In this document: in pieces, positions 26,870-33,943 of the stretch | How the letters are laid out: each line of letters begins with the position of its first letter | Numbering within the stretch: position 1 is the first letter of the stretch | DNA from: an uncultured Duncaniella sp. | GTDB lineage: Bacteria > Bacteroidota > Bacteroidia > Bacteroidales > Muribaculaceae | Assembly: GCA_910588795.1 (NCBI GenBank) | Contig: CAJURI010000014.1 | Coordinates: forward strand, 1-45,948 | Length of the DNA stretch: 45,948 bases | Reading direction: 5' to 3' | The notes under the pieces: model-generated | Told to the model about the DNA's origin: nothing | Databases searched by the model: none | What the model saw: only the letters and a program-made list of their open reading frames with translations | Translations under genes and position numbers: made by a program

Positions 26870-28297
26870 ATGGAAACTAAAATGTCTATGGACGCTTCAA
26901 TGCCCGTAACCCGTGATGACAGTTTCTGCCGTCTCAGTTGGATTCAGCGTATCGGTTTCGGATCCGGTGATCTGGCTCAGAACCTTATTTACCAGACGAT
27001 AAGCATGTATCTGCTTTTCTTCTACACCAACGTCTATGGGCTTCTTCCCGAAGTCGCTGCCGTGATGTTTCTTATCGTCAGAATAATAGATGTGATATGG
27101 GATCCCCTTGTCGGGACATTCGTCGACAAGCACAATCCTTCGATGGGCAAGTACCGGTCATATCTGATAACAGGAGGAATACCCCTTACAGGTTTTGCCA
27201 TACTATGTTTCTGGAACGGATTTTCCGGATCGCTGCTGTATGCTTATGTGACATATGTCGGGCTTTCGATGTGCTACACCCTTGTCAATGTCCCGTATGG
27301 TGCGCTCAATGCTTCACTGTCGCGCAGTACCGACGAGATCACAGTGCTTACATCGGTGCGCATGTTCATGGCTAATATAGGAGGTCTTGCCGTGGGCATG
27401 GGAATCCCCATGGTTCTGCATCTTTTTGATCCTTCCGAGAGCACGGATATGTCGACAAGTGACAGCGCATGGCTCAGGACCATGGTGCTTTATGGTGTCA
27501 TAGGGCTCGGACTGTTGATATTCTGTTTCACCCAGTGCCGTGAGAGAGTGGTGATGGACAGGAGCCATGCCGAGAATGTCAAGGTCGCTGACCTCTGGAT
27601 GGAGTTTGTGCACAACAGGCCTCTCCGTATACTTGCCTTCTTTTTCATAACTGCGTTTGCCATGATGGCTATAGGCAATTCGGCAGGAGCTTACTATATC
27701 AACTATAATCTTCATGGCTCGGCAGCCCAGCTGTCGGTATTTATGGGGCTTGGCTCCATCCCGGCATTCATATTCATGCCCATGATCCCGTCGATCAAAC
27801 GCATGGTCGGCAAAAAAGGGATGTTCTACATATTCCTTACTGTCGCCATTATCGGTATGGCCATGCTGTATGTGATATCTATGGTCGAGTCATTGCGCTC
27901 ACACATGTGGCTTGTGTATGTGGCACAGTTCGTAAAGTCTACCGGTGTAATTGTTGCCACAGGTTATATGTGGGCTCTTGTGCCTGAAGTGATAAGTTTC
28001 GGTGAATACACCCATGGCCGCCGTATTGCCGGTATAGTCAACGCTCTTACCGGTATCTTCTACAAAGCAGGTATGGCTTTGGGTGGCGTGGTCCCGGGGC
28101 TTGTGCTCGCATTTGTAGGATTCGACCAGACAAATGAGACGAGTCAGACTGCGTTTACTCAGCAGGGTATCCTGTGGCTTGTCGCTGTGATACCGGCTAT
28201 ACTCCTTATGCTCGCAATGTTTATAATGTCCCGTTACGACCTCAGTGACGAGAAGATAGAGGAGATAAACCGTGAGATAGAAAGACGTAACAGATAA
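26870..28297 (+). CDS. GPH-family sugar:cation symporter (MFS-related)
   Basis: This inner-membrane transporter has 475 residues and about 12 membrane segments. It belongs to the glycoside-pentoside-hexuronide:cation symporter family (MelB/XylP/XynB relatives). Family features are GFGSGDLAQNLIYQ near the start, the IIDVIWDPLVGTFVDKHNPSMGKYRSYLI loop after helix 2 with its conserved Asp residues, and the VPYGAL motif. The open frame extends upstream to 26789, inside the GH67 gene, but the start at 26870 (METKMSMDAS) leaves a 34-nt gap after GH67 and a normal short cytoplasmic N-terminus. A start at 26882 is also possible. It likely imports xylose- or arabinose-containing oligosaccharides for the cytoplasmic GH43 encoded next. 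Confidence 0.93.
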   Translation: METKMSMDASMPVTRDDSFCRLSWIQRIGFGSGDLAQNLIYQTISMYLLFFYTNVYGLLPEVAAVMFLIVRIIDVIWDPLVGTFVDKHNPSMGKYRSYLITGGIPLTGFAILCFWNGFSGSLLYAYVTYVGLSMCYTLVNVPYGALNASLSRSTDEITVLTSVRMFMANIGGLAVGMGIPMVLHLFDPSESTDMSTSDSAWLRTMVLYGVIGLGLLIFCFTQCRERVVMDRSHAENVKVADLWMEFVHNRPLRILAFFFITAFAMMAIGNSAGAYYINYNLHGSAAQLSVFMGLGSIPAFIFMPMIPSIKRMVGKKGMFYIFLTVAIIGMAMLYVISMVESLRSHMWLVYVAQFVKSTGVIVATGYMWALVPEVISFGEYTHGRRIAGIVNALTGIFYKAGMALGGVVPGLVLAFVGFDQTNETSQTAFTQQGILWLVAVIPAILLMLAMFIMSRYDLSDEKIEEINREIERRNR

Positions 28298-28329
28298 ACA
28301 ACGTAGAATTCATATAAAATTCATATAAA

Positions 28330-29298
28330 ATGAAACCAAGATATCTTGTCCCCGGTGACTATATGGCAGATCCTTCTGTACATGTGTTTAACGGCAGGGT
28401 ATATATATACCCATCGCATGACCGGCAGAGCGAATTTGAGGAGAATGACAACGGCGATCACTTCGATATGAAGGACTATCATGTGTTCTCTACCGACGAC
28501 ATTATGAACGGCGAGATCGTTGACCATGGTAAGGTGCTCGATGTTGAGGATATTCCGTGGGCCGGACGTCAGCTCTGGGATTGCGATGTCGCCGAGAAGG
28601 ACGGGCGGTATTACATGTATTTCCCGCTCAAGGACCGTAATGACATATTCCGTATAGGTGTGGCTGTCTCTGACAGACCCGAGGGTCCCTTTGTGCCTCT
28701 TCCGGATCCTATGCGCGGCAGCTATTCAATAGATCCGGCGGTGCTGAAGGACGGCGGTGAACATTACATGTATTTCGGAGGCCTGTGGGGAGGTCAGCTG
28801 CAACGCTACCGTAACAATAAGGCTATCGAGAACCCGCATCTGGCTCCCGATGACGAGGAGGCTCTGCCATCGCTTGTAGCGCGTCTGTCCTCTGACATGT
28901 TGCAGTTTGCCGAAGAGCCCCGTCCGGTAATAGTGCTTGATCCGGAGACAGGCAAGCCATTGCGAGCCGGTGATAACACACGTCGCTTCTTCGAGGCGTC
29001 ATGGATGCATAAGCGTGGAGGGAAATATTATTTCTCATATTCCACCGGCGACACCCACCGCCTGTGTTATGCCATAGGTGACAACCCTTACGGGCCGTTC
29101 GTATACGCTGGATGCATTCTTACCCCGGTAGTGGGTTGGACCACCCACCACTCGATAATAGAGTATAAAGGTGAATGGTATCTGTTCTACCATGACTGTG
29201 TTCCTTCCGGAGGAAAGACATGGCTCAGAAGCCTTAAGGTACGCAAGCTTGAATATGATGCGTCAGGTCGTATCATAGAGATGAGCGGAGAGGACTGA
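28330..29298 (+). CDS. Cytoplasmic GH43 enzyme (GH43_1-like beta-xylosidase/arabinofuranosidase)
   Basis: This 322-residue single-domain enzyme has no signal peptide and should work in the cytoplasm on oligosaccharides brought in by the symporter 32 nt upstream. The propeller shows base Asp14 (YMADPSVHV), pKa modulator Asp135 (SIDPAVL) and acid Glu222 (FFEASWMH). The short length and the opening PGDYMADPSVHVFNGRVYIYPSHD fit subfamily GH43_1. A strong terminator 50 nt downstream ends the PUL on the + strand. Whether it acts on xylose or arabinose units cannot be told from the sequence. Confidence 0.94.
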   Translation: MKPRYLVPGDYMADPSVHVFNGRVYIYPSHDRQSEFEENDNGDHFDMKDYHVFSTDDIMNGEIVDHGKVLDVEDIPWAGRQLWDCDVAEKDGRYYMYFPLKDRNDIFRIGVAVSDRPEGPFVPLPDPMRGSYSIDPAVLKDGGEHYMYFGGLWGGQLQRYRNNKAIENPHLAPDDEEALPSLVARLSSDMLQFAEEPRPVIVLDPETGKPLRAGDNTRRFFEASWMHKRGGKYYFSYSTGDTHRLCYAIGDNPYGPFVYAGCILTPVVGWTTHHSIIEYKGEWYLFYHDCVPSGGKTWLRSLKVRKLEYDASGRIIEMSGED

Positions 29299-29348
29299 CC
29301 CACGTAAATATATTCCGTAACTATATTTGGTAATAAGAGATGGTGTGA

Positions 29349-29389
29349 CCGTTCCTGTTGCATAAACGGCTTCAGGAACGGTTTTTTTT
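29349..29389 (+). terminator. Rho-independent terminator at the end of the PUL
   Basis: A perfect 9-bp stem pairs CCGTTCCTG (29349-29357) with CAGGAACGG (29373-29381) and is followed by eight T. It ends the carbohydrate locus. Confidence 0.9.
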
Positions 29390-29420
29390 GCATATGCTCT
29401 ACGGTCTCGTGAATTTTGAT

Positions 29421-29428
29421 TATCTTTG
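29421..29428 (+). promoter_or_regulatory. -7 promoter element for ssb (TATCTTTG)
   Basis: TATCTTTG is an exact match to the Bacteroidetes TAnnTTTG element, 34 nt before the ssb start and just after the PUL terminator. Confidence 0.7.
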
Positions 29429-29462
29429 CTGAGGTATAATCATAAAGACATCACTTATTGGT

Positions 29463-29807
29463 ATGAGCGTTAATAAGGTAATACTTCTCGGCAATGTGGG
29501 GCGTGATCCGGAGATCCGCTATGTGGAGAAATGTCCCATAGCCTCTTTCCCGCTTGCGACTGACGAGAGACCTGTCAGACTGCCTGACGGTACCGAGAGG
29601 CCGGGGCGCACCGAGTGGCACAATATAGTGATGTGGAATGCGTCTGCCGAGATGGCAGAACGATATATACGCAAGGGTACGCGACTGTATATCGAAGGCC
29701 GTCTCCGTTATCGCACCTGGGAGGACCGCAATGCCATAAAACGTACGGTCACTGAGATATATGTGGATACCTTCGAGATACTCGGCCCTCCACGATCCTC
29801 CAATTGA
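29463..29807 (+). CDS. ssb: Short single-stranded DNA-binding protein
   Basis: This 114-residue protein is a single OB fold of the SSB family: it starts with SVNKVILLGNVGRDPEIRY and carries the conserved TEWHNIVMW and KGTRLYIEGRL motifs. It binds single-stranded DNA in replication, repair or recombination. It lacks the Gly-rich linker and the acidic C-terminal tail ending in DxPF that recruits partner proteins, and ends in FEILGPPRSSN. It is thus probably a secondary SSB rather than the main replication one, which would be encoded elsewhere. It has its own promoter and stands alone. Confidence 0.93.
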   Translation: MSVNKVILLGNVGRDPEIRYVEKCPIASFPLATDERPVRLPDGTERPGRTEWHNIVMWNASAEMAERYIRKGTRLYIEGRLRYRTWEDRNAIKRTVTEIYVDTFEILGPPRSSN

Positions 29808-29973
29808 GTGCAGCGACACAAATATTGGGGAACGGGGTCTAATTTTTTATCATGATATTTTGGCGGTTACGGATATAATCCCTATCTTGTGACCGTAATT
29901 CTTGTGCATGTATGCCAAAGAATAATTCTACAGACCTCATCACATCTATTTTTATTTAATCAATTCTAATAAC

Positions 29974-31089
29974 ATGACTGGATTTTACCTGCGAGACACG
30001 CATGATGCGTCAGTCTTTGCTGTGACGTTGGTGATAGTAGCGGCTTCACTATTCTCTTCTGTTACTGCCTCTGCTCAGGAGGTGTTTTATCGCGTGCATT
30101 CCGAGGAATACAAACTGATAAAACCGCACCTCATCGATTATCCTAACGGTTTTCTCATAGTGTCTACCGCCAAAGGGGTGGCTATGCCTCACATTCAGAC
30201 ACAGAGTGCCAGTAAGGCTGTCCTCGAGGGTGTTTCGGTGAACCTTTCTGACGACCTGGAGACTATTACGGTCGATGACGTTGAGAACAGCAAGTTGATG
30301 TATGATCTGATACTCCCTCACGGCAGCAGTTATATAAATCTGCAGTACAGGCATGAGAAAGGCAATTACCAGCTCTACAATGAGGGTAAGAATGAGTTTT
30401 ATTCCGCGCCGGAAACAAACGGTGCCGTGGATAAGAGTTTCATTATAAGATACAATGCGGCAAACGACGGACTTCTGGAGATTAAGACTCCGGAAAAGAA
30501 CAGCAAAGTATATCATATCACATATGGATATGGGACAACTTCGACATCACCCACTGAGCGTTTCCGATTCCGTGATGATATCACCGACAATACATTGTCG
30601 ATATATCATCGTGATTGTTTCAACATTCATTTCACTGATCCTGACAAGCGTGTCGAGGACGGCAGGGTAGGCATCAGTCTCGACTTGACCGGCAATGGCA
30701 TAGCTGTCACCACATTGCTGAAGTATGTGATCAACGACGGAGAGGATGTGGGCATCAGCCAGCTCCTTGAGTCTCCGGATCAGGAGGAGATACGCGCCGC
30801 CGGAAGCGGTCTGTCCGTCACGTCATTCTCACTGCCCGTAGGTGGAGGTGGCAACACCATATGGGCTATGCCGGTGATGGTGGATAGCGATGGCGCATAT
30901 CCTGTAGGCAGGATATTTAAGGGCGATTTTGCCGAAATACCTACGGGAATTGATACTGTGGGCCTGGATGCGGAGAGTCAGGATCCCGTGTATTTTGACC
31001 TGCACGGCCGCATAGTGACTCAGCCGTTACAGCGGGGCGTTTACATCAGGAAGTCAGGGTCAAATGTCGTGAAGGTGCTTGTGCAGTGA
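29974..31089 (+). CDS. Secreted protein of unknown function with a possible type IX sorting tail
   Basis: I do not recognise the main body of this 371-residue protein. It has a long N-terminus with a hydrophobic segment (residues 14-32) and a cleavage site near ASA-Q35. The middle is rich in beta-strand-like stretches without cysteines that would suggest metal binding. The last 33 residues (PVYFDLHGRIV, then RGVYIRKSGSNVVKVLVQ) match the pattern of C-terminal type A sorting domains (YDLxGRxV, GxYIxxGxxVxKxxV) in substrates of the type IX secretion system. A porV-like gene is present at 44623-45804. Nothing in its context suggests a pathway. Confidence 0.75.
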   Translation: MTGFYLRDTHDASVFAVTLVIVAASLFSSVTASAQEVFYRVHSEEYKLIKPHLIDYPNGFLIVSTAKGVAMPHIQTQSASKAVLEGVSVNLSDDLETITVDDVENSKLMYDLILPHGSSYINLQYRHEKGNYQLYNEGKNEFYSAPETNGAVDKSFIIRYNAANDGLLEIKTPEKNSKVYHITYGYGTTSTSPTERFRFRDDITDNTLSIYHRDCFNIHFTDPDKRVEDGRVGISLDLTGNGIAVTTLLKYVINDGEDVGISQLLESPDQEEIRAAGSGLSVTSFSLPVGGGGNTIWAMPVMVDSDGAYPVGRIFKGDFAEIPTGIDTVGLDAESQDPVYFDLHGRIVTQPLQRGVYIRKSGSNVVKVLVQ

Positions 31090-31099
31090 TTCATGTCAC

Positions 31100-31131
31100 A
31101 TTTGTCAGCCTTGTTTAACACTATTTGTCAG
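31100..31131 (+). promoter_or_regulatory. ATTTGTCAG direct repeats upstream of htpG
   Basis: ATTTGTCAG occurs at 31100-31108 and 31123-31131, 23 bp apart, followed in each case by two variable bases and TTGT. They lie immediately upstream of the sigma-54-like element at 31142 and could be an activator site. A TTGTCAG also occurs at 33798-33804 upstream of clpB. Confidence 0.4.
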
Positions 31132-31141
31132 TTTTGTGATT

Positions 31142-31157
31142 TGGCATTTGTTTTGCA
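31142..31157 (+). promoter_or_regulatory. Sigma-54-like -24/-12 promoter of htpG
   Basis: TGGCATTTGTTTTGCA has the GG and GC dinucleotides (31143-31144 and 31155-31156) exactly 12 bp apart, as in the sigma-54 consensus TGGCAC-N5-TTGCA. The only change in the core is T for C after TGGCA. The predicted start near 31168 would give a leader of about 38 nt. No TAnnTTTG element is seen in this 116-nt intergenic region. Confidence 0.55.
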
Positions 31158-31205
31158 GATTGTTATACCAAAGTAAACAAATATACACAAATCATATACA
31201 ACATC

Positions 31206-33248
31206 ATGCAGAAAGGACAGATTGGCGTAACGACCGAGAATATCTTTCCGGTCATCAAGAAATTCCTTTATTCAGATAATGAAATATTTCTGCGCGAGCT
31301 TGTGGCCAATGCCATTGACGCGACGCAGAAACTGAAGACCCTTGCATCGTTTGGCGATTTCAAGGGCGAGCTCGGTGATATGCGTGTCGAAGTCAAGGTC
31401 GACAAGGAGGCCGGGACACTCACCGTCGCCGACCATGGCATCGGAATGACAGCCGATGATGTCAACAAGTACATCAATCAGATCGCGTTTTCAGGAGCCG
31501 AGGAGTTTGTCAACAAATACAAGGACAATGCCAACTCTATTATAGGGCACTTCGGGCTCGGATTCTATTCGGCATTCATGGTGTCGAAGAAAGTCGAGAT
31601 ACGCACTCTTTCCTATCAGGAAGGGGCAGAAGCCGTGCGGTGGGACTGTGACGGCTCGCCTGAATATAATATGGAGCCTTGCGACAAGTCTGACCGTGGT
31701 ACCGAGATCACTCTGTGGATCGACGATGACAACAAGGAGTATCTTGAGCAGGCCCGCATAGAGCAGCTCTTGAAGAAATATTGCCGTTTTCTTCCTGTGC
31801 CGGTTGTATTCGGCAAAGAGCAGGAATGGAAGGACGGTAAGTATGTCGACACTGACCGTGACAAGGTTATCAACTCCACTGAGCCGGCCTGGACCAAAAA
31901 GCCTGCCGACCTCACTGACGATGACTATCGCAAGTTCTATCATGAATTGTATCCCGGTCAGGAGGATCCGTTGTTCTGGATACACCTTAACGTCGATTAC
32001 CCGTTCAATCTCACCGGCATACTTTATTTCCCGAAGATAAAGAGCAACCTTGATATCCGCAAGGACCGTATACAGCTTTACTGCAATCAGGTTTTTGTCA
32101 CTGACTCTGTGGAAGGAGTGGTGCCCGAGTTCATGATGCTTCTTCAGGGTGTGATCGATTCTCCCGACATACCTCTTAACGTGTCACGTTCTTATCTCCA
32201 GAGCGACCGTGCGGTGAAGAAGATATCGGGTTACATAACAAAGAAGGTCGCATCCAGGCTCGAAGATCTTTTCAAGTCTGACCGTAAGGATTTTGAATCC
32301 AAGTGGGACGACATAAAGATTTTCATCGAATATGGAATGCTCACTGACGAGAAATTCTGTGATGCTGCGCTTAAGTTTGCACTTATGCGTGATACCACCG
32401 ACAAATACTTTACTCTTGAGGAGTACAGGACCCTCGTGGAGGCATCCCAGACCGACAAAGACGGCAATGTGGTATATATCTATGCGACCGATCCGGTAGA
32501 GCAGTACAGCTATATAGAGGCCGCGAATGCCAAGGGTTACAATGTGCTTCTGATGAACGGACAGCTTGACGGCCATTTCATTTCCATGCTTGAAAGCAAG
32601 CTTGAGAAGACCGTGTTCGTGCGTGTGGACAGCAATGTGGCCGACAATCTTGTGGTCAAGGAGGACAAGAAGGACTCTGGCCTTTCCGGCGAGCAGATAT
32701 CGCTTCTCACCGCGATATTCCGTTCGCAGCTGCCGGTATTGGAGAAGAGCGAGTTCATGGTGTCGTTTGAGTCTCTTGATCCTGCGGCAGCCCCTGTGCT
32801 CATAACGCAGAATGAATATATGAGGCGTATGAAGGATATGGCGGCTACGCAGCCCGGCATGAGTTTCTATGCCGAACTTCCCGACAATTATAATCTCATA
32901 GTCAACACGTCGCAGGATTCGGTTGCCAAGGTGCTTGCTGACGCTGAGAAGGCCCTTGGAGAAAAGATGTCTCCACTTCGTGCAGCTGTCGATGCCGACA
33001 ATGAGAAACTGACAGCCTTGCGGGCCGAGATAAAGGACAATAAGCCCACTGACGCTCAGAAAGCCGAGGAGCAGAAACTGATGGATTCCGTAGAGTCCTC
33101 TCGTCGTGAACAGGAGACGATCGCATCCGATTATGCCAAAGGGGTTCCTGCCGTCAGGCAGATGATCGATCTCGCTCTCCTCGGCAACGGTCTACTTCAG
33201 GGCAAGGAGCTGTGCGAATTTATAGCACGTTCTGTAAAGATGCTTTAA
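31206..33248 (+). CDS. htpG: Hsp90-family molecular chaperone HtpG
   Basis: This 680-residue protein is bacterial Hsp90, an ATP-driven cytoplasmic chaperone. The N-terminal GHKL ATPase domain shows IFLRELVANAIDATQK (helix with the Mg-binding Asn; the usual Ser of NASDA is Ile here), DHGIGMTADDV and the GHFGLGFYSAFMV lid motif. The middle domain contains the conserved NVSRSYLQ near residues 326-333, and the C-terminal dimerisation domain is complete. The length equals that of other Bacteroidales HtpG proteins. It is a single gene with its own regulatory region and is followed by a long palindrome. Confidence 0.98.
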   Translation: MQKGQIGVTTENIFPVIKKFLYSDNEIFLRELVANAIDATQKLKTLASFGDFKGELGDMRVEVKVDKEAGTLTVADHGIGMTADDVNKYINQIAFSGAEEFVNKYKDNANSIIGHFGLGFYSAFMVSKKVEIRTLSYQEGAEAVRWDCDGSPEYNMEPCDKSDRGTEITLWIDDDNKEYLEQARIEQLLKKYCRFLPVPVVFGKEQEWKDGKYVDTDRDKVINSTEPAWTKKPADLTDDDYRKFYHELYPGQEDPLFWIHLNVDYPFNLTGILYFPKIKSNLDIRKDRIQLYCNQVFVTDSVEGVVPEFMMLLQGVIDSPDIPLNVSRSYLQSDRAVKKISGYITKKVASRLEDLFKSDRKDFESKWDDIKIFIEYGMLTDEKFCDAALKFALMRDTTDKYFTLEEYRTLVEASQTDKDGNVVYIYATDPVEQYSYIEAANAKGYNVLLMNGQLDGHFISMLESKLEKTVFVRVDSNVADNLVVKEDKKDSGLSGEQISLLTAIFRSQLPVLEKSEFMVSFESLDPAAAPVLITQNEYMRRMKDMAATQPGMSFYAELPDNYNLIVNTSQDSVAKVLADAEKALGEKMSPLRAAVDADNEKLTALRAEIKDNKPTDAQKAEEQKLMDSVESSRREQETIASDYAKGVPAVRQMIDLALLGNGLLQGKELCEFIARSVKML

Positions 33249-33292
33249 TACTTTATAATTCAGAATTGCACGCTGTAAGCGTTGCGATATTC

Positions 33293-33360
33293 TGAGGCTG
33301 TGTCAATATTATAGCGGATACATTTCAGGTGTTATCCGCTATAATATTGACACAGCTTCA
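33293..33360. repeat. 68-bp near-perfect palindrome downstream of htpG
   Basis: Left arm 33293-33320 and right arm 33333-33360 pair over 28 bp with one mismatch (24 bp perfect, 33297-33320 with 33333-33356) around a 12-nt loop CATTTCAGGTGT. The arms start with GGCTGTGTCAATATTATAGC. There is no T run directly after the right arm, so it is not a standard terminator, though it could stop RNA decay or transcription. GGCTGTGTC recurs in the terminator-like stem at 45898. A MITE-like or REP-like element is possible. Confidence 0.8.
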
Positions 33361-33435
33361 GTTATAAGTGTATTTACGATGTGTTTTTGTCTTTTTTTAA
33401 GGCGTATGGGCGGCGATATTGCCCATGTGGGGAAG

Positions 33436-33443
33436 TATTTTTG
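33436..33443 (+). promoter_or_regulatory. -7 promoter element (TATTTTTG) for the 92-residue gene
   Basis: TATTTTTG fits TAnnTTTG and is 29 nt upstream of the ATG at 33472. It argues against the longer open frame from 33379. A small hairpin ATGGGC/GCCCAT (33406-33411 with 33421-33426) lies just before it. The 223 nt after htpG hold only the palindrome, this hairpin and this promoter. Confidence 0.5.
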
Positions 33444-33471
33444 TGTCATAATAACAAAAATCTCTCTTGAC

Positions 33472-33750
33472 ATGACAGCAATACATCGTACTGACCTTCT
33501 GCAAGTCACAGCCCAGTCCTGTGGCAATGTGCTCTTGTCACTCACCATGAGTGGTGTGACAAATCTTGGCGACGTGTTTCATCAGGTGCGTAGCTCGGCC
33601 CCAGATGAGGCGGGGATAGTCACTATAAAACTTCGCAACCGCACACAGGGATGGACGCAGCAGCACAACATAGTGTTTCGTGCGACATCTGCCAAAACGT
33701 CACCGAAAAAACGCCTTAATGACAATACATATCCGTCACTTTTCGCATAG
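33472..33750 (+). CDS. Small protein of unknown function (92 residues)
   Basis: I do not recognise this protein. The start at 33472 (MTAIHRTDLLQV) is chosen because a TAnnTTTG element ends 29 nt before it; the open frame itself reaches back to 33379. It has no signal peptide or membrane segment. The pattern of short strands and one helix (LLSLTMSGVTNLGDVFHQV, then GIVTIKLRNRTQGW) looks like a compact folded domain, with a basic C-terminus containing KTSPKKR. Codon use resembles that of the neighbours. It stands alone between htpG and clpB, but nothing else links it to stress response. Confidence 0.6.
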   Translation: MTAIHRTDLLQVTAQSCGNVLLSLTMSGVTNLGDVFHQVRSSAPDEAGIVTIKLRNRTQGWTQQHNIVFRATSAKTSPKKRLNDNTYPSLFA

Positions 33751-33876
33751 CGATAATTCCCGGGAGCGGGGGAGCGGCAGTTAGGGTACGGTAGTGCTTG
33801 TCAGTCACGTGCCGGAGGCGGGACTTGCTGTTCTCCCGCTGTCGTACACGTCTTATTTATGGACATAAAAACCAAT

Positions 33877-33892
33877 TGGCATAATTTTTGTT
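33877..33892 (+). promoter_or_regulatory. Sigma-54-like element upstream of clpB
   Basis: TGGCATAATTTTTGTT has GG (33878-33879) and GT (33890-33891) 12 bp apart, a sigma-54 -24/-12 pattern with GT for GC at -12. The predicted start near 33903 leaves a 41-nt leader. It resembles the better site before htpG. An alternative is a degenerate housekeeping -7 (TAATTTTTG, one base too long). Confidence 0.35.
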
Positions 33893-33943
33893 ATTATAAT
33901 ATAAGGATTATATCACGAACCTTCAACTTACAAAATATAGCTA

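Noticed and set aside
29820..29973. Small RNA or gene between ssb and the secreted protein
   Set aside because: Only a weak TTACGG/CCGTAA inverted repeat is visible and no convincing promoter, frame or terminator.
33293..33360. A complete insertion sequence or its remnant gene
   Set aside because: Only 12 nt lie between the arms and there is no transposase; a non-coding palindrome is all that can be supported.
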